From JAWPMV01 sp038527215 (lineage in GTDB: Bacteria > Bacteroidota > Bacteroidia > J057): 21,401 bases of DNA. Below are positions 15,342 through 21,401 of this stretch, piece by piece. Where the stretch lies: NCBI GenBank assembly GCA_038527215.1, contig JBCBGC010000144.1, positions 1 through 21,401 of the forward strand, given 5' to 3'. Every line of letters starts with the position of its first letter. The first letter of the stretch is position 1. A program made the translations under genes and the position numbers. The notes under the pieces were generated by a model. The model was not told where the DNA came from. It worked only from the letters and a program-made list of their open reading frames with translations, and made no database searches.

Positions 15342-16136
15342 ATGTCTATGAAATCTACGCCACTCAAAGGTTTGATCGCAGCTCTGGTCTTCCTGAGCTT
15401 CTCTCAAACCGCTTGTGAACTCCCTCAGGCCCTTCCCTGTGTGAATGGAGAAGGATCCAGGGTGACTGAAACCCGAGAACCCGTCGCTTTTGACAAAATC
15501 ATTATCGATAGCCCAGCTGACGTTTATCTTCATTTGGATTCTTCTTTTACCGTAGATATCACCGCTCAGGACAACATCCTGGCTGAGATTACTACCGAAG
15601 TGACAGGAGGAATTCTGGAAATCAACAACGACCGCTGTCTACGCTCTTATAAAACTATCCGCATTGATGTCTATGTACCTTCCCTCAGCATGATTGAGGT
15701 AAAAGGTTCTGGTGATGTCTACACAGAGGACCGCTTTACCGCTACCGACATGGAGCTGAAAGTGAATGGCTCCGGTGGAATTGAAATGAATGCCGACCTG
15801 ACCAATGCGTTTGTAGATATCGCTGGCTCTGGAGACGTTTCCTTTGATGGGAGCGTAACTACCTTCGATGCAAGCCTGCTGGGTTCTGGAAACCTGAAAA
15901 TGGCTGGTACTGCCAATGAGGTGCTCCTGGGGATTGATGGATCAGGGGATGTGAAAGGCTTTGATCTGGACGCCCAGACCTGCAACATCGACATTGCCGG
16001 CTCCGGCAACTGTGAAGTAAGCGTGATCAATGACCTGAATGTCAAAATCCGGGGAACAGGGAATGTGTACTACAAAGGGAATCCCTCTGTGAATGTTACC
16101 GTAACCGGTTCCGGAGAGATCATAGACGCCAACTAA
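15342..16136 (+). CDS. DUF2807 (head GIN domain) exported protein, probable lipoprotein
   Basis: The 264 residues start with a signal peptide ending QTAC, so Cys25 may carry a lipid anchor; the lipobox is loose (Gln at -3). From about residue 47 the protein is a putative head GIN/DUF2807 domain: SPADVYLHL, then a ladder of eight Gly-Ser/Thr-Gly turns at residues 122, 143, 162, 181, 200, 220, 238 and 256. Each turn is followed by a short beta strand (GSGDVY, GSGNLKM, GTGNVYY). The spacing of 18-21 residues fits one beta-helix rung per repeat. These proteins are surface or periplasmic proteins of unknown role, often called putative autotransporter adhesins. The gene is divergent from the ECF sigma factor, shares its repeat-bearing spacer, and is followed by a strong terminator, so it is probably monocistronic. 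ATGs at 15342 and 15348 are both possible starts. Confidence 0.88.
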   Translation: MSMKSTPLKGLIAALVFLSFSQTACELPQALPCVNGEGSRVTETREPVAFDKIIIDSPADVYLHLDSSFTVDITAQDNILAEITTEVTGGILEINNDRCLRSYKTIRIDVYVPSLSMIEVKGSGDVYTEDRFTATDMELKVNGSGGIEMNADLTNAFVDIAGSGDVSFDGSVTTFDASLLGSGNLKMAGTANEVLLGIDGSGDVKGFDLDAQTCNIDIAGSGNCEVSVINDLNVKIRGTGNVYYKGNPSVNVTVTGSGEIIDAN

Positions 16137-16178
16137 GCCGATTTCTCGAGAAAAACGATCATAGTTTCGTGAATTTTC

Positions 16179-16213
16179 AACCCGGTGGTTGCCTCAGGCT
16201 CCACCGGGTTTTT
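16179..16213 (+). terminator. Strong intrinsic terminator after the DUF2807 gene
   Basis: AACCCGGTGG (16179-16188) pairs perfectly with CCACCGGGTT (16201-16210). A 12-base loop can form an inner GCC/GGC stem, and a run of T residues (16209-16213) follows. It isolates the DUF2807 gene from the trehalase gene and overlaps the longer trehalase frame that begins at 16185, arguing for the later start. Confidence 0.93.
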
Positions 16214-16238
16214 CGTATATTCCTGCCAAAATAGGATT

Positions 16239-17852
16239 ATGCTACCACTGATACGATCCGGAATGCTGTGCCTCCTTTTGGGAGCGATAGCTGCAGGAAC
16301 CGGATGTCAAACTGCTGCTCCCTCCACCACCTCGGAAGCGATATTGGTCAACCCGGTTGAGGATTATGGAGAAATGTTTGCCCGGGTTCAACAAGCCGTA
16401 GTCTTTCCGGATTCCAAGACCTTCGCTGACTGTACCCCTAAAGCTCCGGTGGCCGATATTCTGGCGGCGTATGAGGAGATAAAAAGTCTGGGAGATACAG
16501 CCTTACCGACCTTTGTGGAAACCTGGTTTGACATTCCCCATGCCTATGCTTCCGGCTTTAAGACCAATCCTGACCACAGCATTGATGAACATATCAATGC
16601 GCTGTGGCCTGTCCTGACCCGGAATGCAGATGTCCGCAAGACAGGCACACTCATTCCTTTACCGAAATCCTATATCGTTCCGGGCGGAAGATTTGGAGAG
16701 GTGTATTACTGGGACAGTTATTTCACCATGCTGGGCCTGGAAGTTTCCCCTAATTCCCGCTATATGATCGGCAATATGGTAGATAATTTTGCCTACCTCC
16801 TGGATACCATTGGCTTTATCCCGAATGGAAACCGGACCTATTATCTGACCCGTTCTCAGCCACCTTTTTTCTCGATGATGGTGGATTTGTGGACAAAAGC
16901 AGATTCGCAGGCTTCCCTGGCGCAGTATCTACCGGCTCTGGAAAATGAATACACCTTCTGGATGAAAGGAGAAGAAGGCGTATCTGCCTCACAGGCTAGT
17001 TCGCAGCATGTGGTACGCCTGGAAGGCGGAGAAATATTAAACCGCTATTGGTCTGGTACCACGAAACCCCGTCCTGAATCTTATAAAGAAGATGTGGCGC
17101 TGGCTGAAGAAAGTAGCCAGCCGGATGATTCTTTGTACCAAAATTTGAGAGCAGCCTGCGAGTCCGGTTGGGATTTCAGTACCCGATGGTTTCGCGACGG
17201 GAAGAACCTGGCCACTATTCGGACCACAGAGCTTATTCCCGTAGACTTGAATTGCCTCCTGATGCATCTGGAAGATGTGTTGGCCATGGCCTATAAGGAA
17301 GCTGGCATGGAAGCAAAAGCTGAGGCGTTTTCCACCCGCGCTCAAAATCGGATGACAGCCATCCAGAAATATTGCTGGAACAGCGAAATGGAGATCTATA
17401 CCGATTACGATTTTGTACAAGCGAAGCCTGTCAATCAAGCTACTCTGGCCATGGCATTCCCATTGTATTTTGGCATTGCGACGGGAGAGCAAGCAGAAAA
17501 AGTAGCCACGTTCCTGGAAGAGAACTTCCTCTCTCCCGGCGGCTTACCGACTACCTTGGTTCGCTCCGGGGAGCAATGGGATGCGCCGAATGGATGGGCT
17601 CCCCTTCAGTGGATGGCCATTCAGGGCCTGGGGAACTACGGCAAAAAAGCGCTGGCTACCGACATCACCGAGCGTTGGATCAGTCTTAACCAGCGGGTAT
17701 TTGCCGAAACCGGGAAACTGGTGGAGAAATACAACGTCATGGATGATGCCCTGGAAGGCGGAGGAGGGGAGTATCCGCTGCAAGATGGATTTGGCTGGAC
17801 AAATGGCGTCCTACTCCGGCTTCTTCAGTCGCGAAAAGCGAACGAGAATTAA
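16239..17852 (+). CDS. treA: Periplasmic trehalase (GH37), probable lipoprotein
   Basis: This enzyme hydrolyses alpha,alpha-trehalose to two glucoses outside the cytoplasm. Both GH37 signatures are present: PGGRFGEVYYWDSY (residues 147-160) and QWDAPNGWAPLQW (from residue 446). The acid Asp312 in ESGWDFSTRW and the base Glu496 in VEKYNV are in place; these happen to fall at the same numbers as in E. coli TreA. The glycine-rich EGGGGEYPLQDGFGWTNG near the C-terminus is also typical. The N-terminus (LLLGAIAAGTGC) is a signal peptide with a lipobox-like Cys, suggesting an outer-membrane or periplasmic lipoprotein. The ATG at 16239 has TAGGA just upstream; the frame opens at 16185, but that lies inside the preceding terminator. 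At 537 residues it is full length. No trehalose transporter is adjacent. Confidence 0.95.
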   Translation: MLPLIRSGMLCLLLGAIAAGTGCQTAAPSTTSEAILVNPVEDYGEMFARVQQAVVFPDSKTFADCTPKAPVADILAAYEEIKSLGDTALPTFVETWFDIPHAYASGFKTNPDHSIDEHINALWPVLTRNADVRKTGTLIPLPKSYIVPGGRFGEVYYWDSYFTMLGLEVSPNSRYMIGNMVDNFAYLLDTIGFIPNGNRTYYLTRSQPPFFSMMVDLWTKADSQASLAQYLPALENEYTFWMKGEEGVSASQASSQHVVRLEGGEILNRYWSGTTKPRPESYKEDVALAEESSQPDDSLYQNLRAACESGWDFSTRWFRDGKNLATIRTTELIPVDLNCLLMHLEDVLAMAYKEAGMEAKAEAFSTRAQNRMTAIQKYCWNSEMEIYTDYDFVQAKPVNQATLAMAFPLYFGIATGEQAEKVATFLEENFLSPGGLPTTLVRSGEQWDAPNGWAPLQWMAIQGLGNYGKKALATDITERWISLNQRVFAETGKLVEKYNVMDDALEGGGGEYPLQDGFGWTNGVLLRLLQSRKANEN

Positions 17853-17964
17853 TGCCCGAAAGGGGGAGAAAAGATTGGCATTTTAGCCTTCGATCATCTA
17901 TATTGACCATACCAACCCCCAGATGTATTTCGTTTTATAAGGGAGCCCCTTACGCTACAGACTC

Positions 17965-17979
17965 GCGAATACTGTTCGC
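17965..17979. repeat. Short inverted repeat upstream of yqgE
   Basis: GCGAA (17965-17969) and TTCGC (17975-17979) form an inverted repeat with a 5-base centre, 39 bases before the yqgE start. Just upstream, AAGGG-AGC-CCCTT (17939-17951) is a second small palindrome. Either may be chance. Nothing else was recognised in the 165-bp spacer 17853-18017. Confidence 0.3.
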
Positions 17980-18017
17980 AAATGTTCTATGTGTAATCCT
18001 TTAGATCGCTATTTGTT

Positions 18018-18581
18018 ATGCTGACCAGTTCTTACAAACCTCTTCCCGGTAGATTTTTAATTTCCGAGCCCTTTATGCATGATGAAAACTTCCAGCGAAC
18101 CGTGGTGCTGCTGGTTGAACATAATGATAAAGGAAGCCTTGGTTTCGTTCTAAACCGCCGCCTTAAGTTTAACATAAACGAAGTGGTAGCTGAAATGCCC
18201 AGCATGGAAGCGCCAGTATATCTGGGAGGACCTGTAGAACAAAATTCTCTTCACTATGTCCATCGTTTTGGCACCTCACTAGCGGGCAGTCGTCATGTTA
18301 TTGAGGACATATATTGGGGAGGAGATTTTGCCGCCCTGAAAGATAATATCCGCTCAGGCAAGCTTTCCCAGGATGACATCGTCTTTTTTATAGGATATGC
18401 CGGCTGGGGTCCCGGGCAGCTTGATCAGGAATTGGAAAAAAAGTCCTGGATTATTGCCCCGGAAGATCATTCCTTTGTCTTTGAGAAAGGCGGCAAAGAG
18501 ATGTGGCGAAAAATTCTCAAAAAAATGGGCGCGAAATACAAAATCATCTCTAACTATCCCGTAGACCCGCGCCTCAACTAA
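18018..18581 (+). CDS. YqgE/AlgH family protein (UPF0301)
   Basis: A 187-residue cytoplasmic protein of the widespread YqgE/AlgH family, at its usual length. Family hallmarks include PGRFLISEPFMHDENFQRTV (residues 10-29), the strand-turn GSLGFVLNRRL (about 39), VYLGGPVEQNSLHYVHR across about 67-83, and FIGYAGWGPGQLDQEL (about 128-143). The biochemical function is unknown; the AlgH name comes from an effect on alginate regulation in Pseudomonas. It is followed after 15 bases by a TlpA-like thioredoxin gene, so the two are probably cotranscribed. This link is by position only. Confidence 0.93.
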   Translation: MLTSSYKPLPGRFLISEPFMHDENFQRTVVLLVEHNDKGSLGFVLNRRLKFNINEVVAEMPSMEAPVYLGGPVEQNSLHYVHRFGTSLAGSRHVIEDIYWGGDFAALKDNIRSGKLSQDDIVFFIGYAGWGPGQLDQELEKKSWIIAPEDHSFVFEKGGKEMWRKILKKMGAKYKIISNYPVDPRLN

Positions 18582-18596
18582 TGGAGAGCGAACAAT

Positions 18597-20003
18597 ATGC
18601 TTATTCAGTGGAGATCTTTGGTCCTGATCGGGACCCTGCTACTTAGCGGCTGGAGCCTGTCGGCTCAACCCTTCGATAAAATCCTCTTACAAGGTCAACT
18701 CACCGAATGGGACGAGGACACCATCCGCTTATTTATTCCGGACGGTGTATCCCTCAGACCCGTTACCAATATGGTCCTGAATCGCACGGACCGTAAAGCT
18801 CAATTTGCCGTTTCCTTCAATAAGGTACCTCCCGGTATTTACTTCCTAGGGACCGGAAAGCCTGGTCAAAGCTGTCAGGTCTTGTTAGGCTTAGACAGTG
18901 TGGTGCAGGTGGTGGGAACCCAGGCGCAGTTTGCCCAGGCCCGGGTCATATCCCCCAAAAATGCCCGTTACCAGCAAATCCTTTCTCAATACAACAGCTG
19001 GCAGCAGGAATTCAAACGACTCTTAAATGGGTATCGGACTGCCCTGGCCAGAAAGACGCCGCTGGATGGCATTAAGGGACAGTTTGAGGCCTTTGACAAA
19101 AAGCAATTAGACTTTGTAGAATCCCTCCGTCAGACAGACCCTCAACTCGCCCAGGTAGCCGCCCTTCGCACCTATCTGAGTTACCAGAGTCAGGGAGAAG
19201 GCTATCAAGACGAGGCGGATTATTTAGGCAAAACCTACTTTCAGTTGGTAGATTTCCAGGATCCCTTCCTGAATCGCTTACCCCTGCTTCACGAATCCTT
19301 TAAAGGCTTTGCCAGCAACCTGGGAGGATTGAACCTCTTTCAACGGGAAAAGCAAGCCTATGCCGATATGTGGCTCAATGCCATCCCTCAACCCAGTTCC
19401 GCCCATAAGGCCGCATTATTGGGCCTGGCTGCGGGTTTCCGCAAACGAAATGAAGATGGGTTTGCCCATTATATAAACCGCTATCTGGAGCAATATGGGA
19501 ATGACAATCCGCTGCTTTCTAACCAACTCCGGAAAGAATATCAGACGCTGGCTTTTAGACTCATTGGGGAAGAAGCCCCGGATTTGAAATTTCCCACGCC
19601 GGAAGGGGACAGCCTGGCTATGTCAGATTTGCGAGGAAAGCTGCTGTTGGTAGATTTCTGGGCCAGCTGGTGCGGCCCTTGCCGCAGGGAGAACCCCCGG
19701 GTCAAAGCCATGTATGACAAATACAAAGACCAGGGATTCGAAATCCTTGGCGTAAGCCTTGACAATAACCATGGCCGCTGGGTCCAGGCTATCAAAGCTG
19801 ATCAGTTGCCCTGGTATCATATCAGCGACCTCAAGCAATGGCGGAGCGCCGCTGCAAGAACCTATGGGGTGGGCTCGATTCCTTTTACCCTGCTCGTAGA
19901 TGAGGAAGGGCGGATTCTGGAAAAAGGTCTCAGAGGAGCGAAACTGGAGGCCAGGGTGGCAGAGATCCTGGCCGAGCAAGCAACCGCAGGGGATTCTAAA
20001 TAG
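18597..20003 (+). CDS. TlpA-like thioredoxin-fold protein with DUF4369-type N-terminal domain
   Basis: This exported protein of 468 residues has a signal peptide (about 1-23, ending LSAQ). A DUF4369-like beta domain follows (about 28-125, ILLQGQLTEWDEDTIRLF and VPPGIYFLG), then a helical middle part, and a TlpA/AhpC-type thioredoxin domain (about 320-460). The redox motif WCGPC is at residues 358-362, and the cis-proline site is in GSIPFTLLVDEEGRI. Such proteins are periplasmic or membrane-associated thiol-disulfide reductases; Bacteroidota carry many copies and their targets are mostly unknown. A good ribosome site (GGAGAG, 7 bases before ATG) lies in the 15-base gap after yqgE. A terminator hairpin follows at 20023. 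Confidence 0.92.
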   Translation: MLIQWRSLVLIGTLLLSGWSLSAQPFDKILLQGQLTEWDEDTIRLFIPDGVSLRPVTNMVLNRTDRKAQFAVSFNKVPPGIYFLGTGKPGQSCQVLLGLDSVVQVVGTQAQFAQARVISPKNARYQQILSQYNSWQQEFKRLLNGYRTALARKTPLDGIKGQFEAFDKKQLDFVESLRQTDPQLAQVAALRTYLSYQSQGEGYQDEADYLGKTYFQLVDFQDPFLNRLPLLHESFKGFASNLGGLNLFQREKQAYADMWLNAIPQPSSAHKAALLGLAAGFRKRNEDGFAHYINRYLEQYGNDNPLLSNQLRKEYQTLAFRLIGEEAPDLKFPTPEGDSLAMSDLRGKLLLVDFWASWCGPCRRENPRVKAMYDKYKDQGFEILGVSLDNNHGRWVQAIKADQLPWYHISDLKQWRSAAARTYGVGSIPFTLLVDEEGRILEKGLRGAKLEARVAEILAEQATAGDSK

Positions 20004-20022
20004 GCTCACATTCCTTCGAAAA

Positions 20023-20056
20023 AAAAGCGACTGTCCATTGCTGGGCAGTCGCTTTT
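20023..20056. terminator. Bidirectional intrinsic terminator
   Basis: AAAAGCGACTGTCCA (20023-20037) pairs with TGGGCAGTCGCTTTT (20042-20056) over 15 bp with one G-T pair and a 4-base loop. On the + strand it ends the yqgE/TlpA run. On the minus strand it is followed by a longer T-run (complement of the As before 20027) and serves the convergent minus-strand genes. Confidence 0.93.
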
Positions 20057-20204
20057 ACTTTCATACAATACTTCATGGCTGAAGGTCGGTAAGGGAAGTT
20101 CAGGAAAAGTACGCATACAGTGCGAAAGCAAGGCATGTCTTCCAAAACTTTAGCCAGGGAGTCGGGAATTTATCGGACAATATTTCCTCAAAATACCCCT
20201 CGTC

Positions 20205-20465
20205 TTAGGCGTGGGCTAATGCCGTTTCAATTTCTTCCGGCAACTTCACACTATAAATGATCTTACGTACGGTATCAAACTGCAGATAAGGATACTCGTT
20301 CAGGATGCTGTCAATGGCATCAGCTGAGCGCAAGCCTTCTTCGCGCAGATGAATGTACTGCCGCTTGATCTGAAAGTCCCGGAGAACTTTCTTATTCAAG
20401 AGGTTGTAGTGTAGAAGGGTTTGATAAAGGTCGTCAGGGATAATCTGACAGATAGGATTGCTCAT
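20205..20465 (-). CDS. Small conserved-looking hypothetical protein (86 aa)
   Basis: I do not recognise this protein. The preferred ATG at 20465 has an excellent ribosome site (AAAGGAAGAG) on the minus strand. The frame extends to 20510, but the extra 15 residues have no such support. The 86 residues are mainly helical and charged, with LLNKKVLRDFQIKRQYIHLR in the middle and then EYPYLQFDTVRKIIYSV. The latter, a short helix followed by FDTVRKIIY, loosely recalls a small helix-turn-helix or other nucleic-acid-binding fold, but no motif decides it. There is no signal peptide or membrane helix, so it is probably cytoplasmic. It lies 62 bases after the stop of the OmpP1/FadL gene on the same strand and ahead of the bidirectional terminator, so it may be the last gene of that transcript. 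Confidence 0.7.
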   Translation of the reverse strand: MSNPICQIIPDDLYQTLLHYNLLNKKVLRDFQIKRQYIHLREEGLRSADAIDSILNEYPYLQFDTVRKIIYSVKLPEEIETALAHA

Positions 20466-20527
20466 AACTCTTCCTTTAATTGATACTGGTGTAACTATTA
20501 AAGGTAGCAATGCTTCATAGAGAGGAG

Positions 20528-21401
20528 TTAGAAGTTAAAACCAACGGTAGCTGTTAATGCGTTTTTTTGCGTGTTAATTACCGCGGTGGGCAAAAAGATA
20601 TCTGTCGTTCCAGCCGTGTAGGGATTGAATTTGTCCGTTTGGCGCTGGTTAATAAAAGAAACGTCCAGAAAATAATTCGGTTGCCTGATGCCAATCCCTG
20701 CAGACAATATAGTTCTTTCTCCGCTAATTTCATTAACAGTCGTAAAATCTTCAGCAGAAAGATAACGCCTGCCTTCCTCGGTCAGGGGATCTCCAAAGAC
20801 CGCTGCTCCCAACCTAAGGCGGAAGATGCCGCTTCTGAATTCTCCTCCTACTCTCACGCTGACCACTTGCTGGAATTGGGCGCGTACATTATCATTTTCC
20901 ACGTCAAAACCGTAGTCAGAAGCACTTAGTCTGGAACTGCTGTAATCTGTAAAATCTACATCAGCCGTCAGAAAGCCTGTTTTGCCTAAGAGATACATCC
21001 CGCCGATCGTTACCTTATAAGGGGTTCGCAGCGAATAACGATACTGACCAGGCGTGGTTTCCGAAACACTCTCCTCGGTACCCTCAGACCCATTTGCCAG
21101 GGTGATAGAGTAATTCTGCGCGAGGTTACTACTGAACTGATCTACGAGGGTAAAAAAGGTCGGACTCTGCACGGAGGCGCCAAGTCTTAATTGATCGAAG
21201 GGGCGAATGATCACCCCGAATTTACCATTGATACCAGTTCCGGTGGTTGAAAAATTATCTTCGAAGCGAATCTGGTTCATGGGCGACTCAAGGGCAAAAG
21301 CCGGGTTTGGCTGCAGCCCCTGATGCACATTGTTGATATCGTCTTCTCTGAACCTGAAGGTCTGTTCATAATTGACACTTTGGATGCCTACCGTACCTCC
21401 G
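20528..21401 (-). CDS. OmpP1/FadL/TodX family outer membrane protein, C-terminal part (partial)
   Basis: The reading frame is open from the stop at 20528 to the window edge with no stop codon, so this is the 3' part (about 290 residues) of a larger gene starting beyond 21401. It is a beta-barrel protein: alternating strands such as GKFGVIIRPFDQLRLGASVQ and YFLDVSFINQRQTDKFNPYT, and a C-terminal strand ending in Phe (TATVGFNF) for BAM recognition. The phrase FGVIIRPFDQLRLGASVQSPTFF matches the FadL/OmpP1 group, whose members pass long-chain fatty acids and other hydrophobic molecules across the outer membrane. The substrate here is unknown. A GTG at 21328 is an internal codon, not the start. 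Confidence 0.85.
   Translation of the reverse strand, partial: GGTVGIQSVNYEQTFRFREDDINNVHQGLQPNPAFALESPMNQIRFEDNFSTTGTGINGKFGVIIRPFDQLRLGASVQSPTFFTLVDQFSSNLAQNYSITLANGSEGTEESVSETTPGQYRYSLRTPYKVTIGGMYLLGKTGFLTADVDFTDYSSSRLSASDYGFDVENDNVRAQFQQVVSVRVGGEFRSGIFRLRLGAAVFGDPLTEEGRRYLSAEDFTTVNEISGERTILSAGIGIRQPNYFLDVSFINQRQTDKFNPYTAGTTDIFLPTAVINTQKNALTATVGFNF

Noticed and set aside
16185..16238. Longer N-terminus for the trehalase gene
   Set aside because: The start would fall within the terminator stem-loop; the ATG at 16239 has a ribosome site and begins a proper lipoprotein signal peptide.
17851..17884. AATGCC/GGCATT hairpin with T-run after the trehalase gene
   Set aside because: A 6-bp stem with a loop over 20 bases is too weak to call a terminator.
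1..21401. CRISPR arrays, insertion sequences, tRNA genes, phage or defence islands
   Set aside because: No repeat-spacer pattern, transposase or integrase signature, terminal inverted repeats or tRNA cloverleaf sequence was seen on either strand.

Overview
The window looks like chromosomal DNA of a Bacteroidota bacterium, probably a marine or environmental member of the Saprospiria. This is inferred from family content: TlpA with a DUF4369-like N-terminus, DUF4097 and DUF2807 beta-helix proteins, an OmpP1/FadL porin, the DUF2157/GDYXXLXY pair, a Kelch-symporter fusion, and mostly weak Shine-Dalgarno sequences. I see no insertion sequence, phage gene, CRISPR array or integrase. The region reads as ordinary core and accessory chromosome with short intergenic gaps; none exceeds 300 bases.

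Layout. Bases 1-37 are the 3' tail of a 5S rRNA gene on the + strand, followed by its terminator (38-66), so an rRNA operon ends here. Converging on it is a minus-strand sialic acid unit (3706-68): a secreted Kelch/mutarotase domain fused to a sodium:solute symporter, then an N-acetylneuraminate lyase. Divergent from it is a + strand run: dprA (3876), a single-HKD PLD-type nuclease (about 5073) and an MMPL/RND exporter (5797), closed by a probable terminator at 8075. A second + strand run (8234-11245) holds a DUF2157 membrane protein, a GDYXXLXY protein overlapping it by 8 bases, and a membrane-anchored strictosidine-synthase/SMP-30-like propeller. That last gene meets a minus-strand class III cyclase-TPR receptor tail to tail, with overlapping stop codons.

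The region 13410-16136 is a regulatory/surface island. An ECF sigma factor and a secreted DUF4097-like protein lie on the minus strand. A DUF2807 (head GIN) lipoprotein is divergent from them. The shared 243-bp spacer carries about three tandem 20-21 bp repeats. After a strong terminator come a GH37 trehalase lipoprotein (16239), YqgE/AlgH (18018) and a TlpA-like thioredoxin (18597). A bidirectional terminator (20023-20056) separates these from the minus-strand pair at the right edge: a small unrecognised 86-aa protein and the 3' part of an OmpP1/FadL outer membrane protein that runs out of the window.

How they work together. The sialic acid genes would epimerise, import and cleave N-acetylneuraminate; kinase and downstream steps are not here. 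DprA and the PLD nuclease may both act on DNA, though the link rests only on adjacency. The sigma factor has no recognisable anti-sigma partner but is flanked by two predicted beta-helix exported proteins. This is the part of the window most likely to hide an undescribed signalling arrangement.
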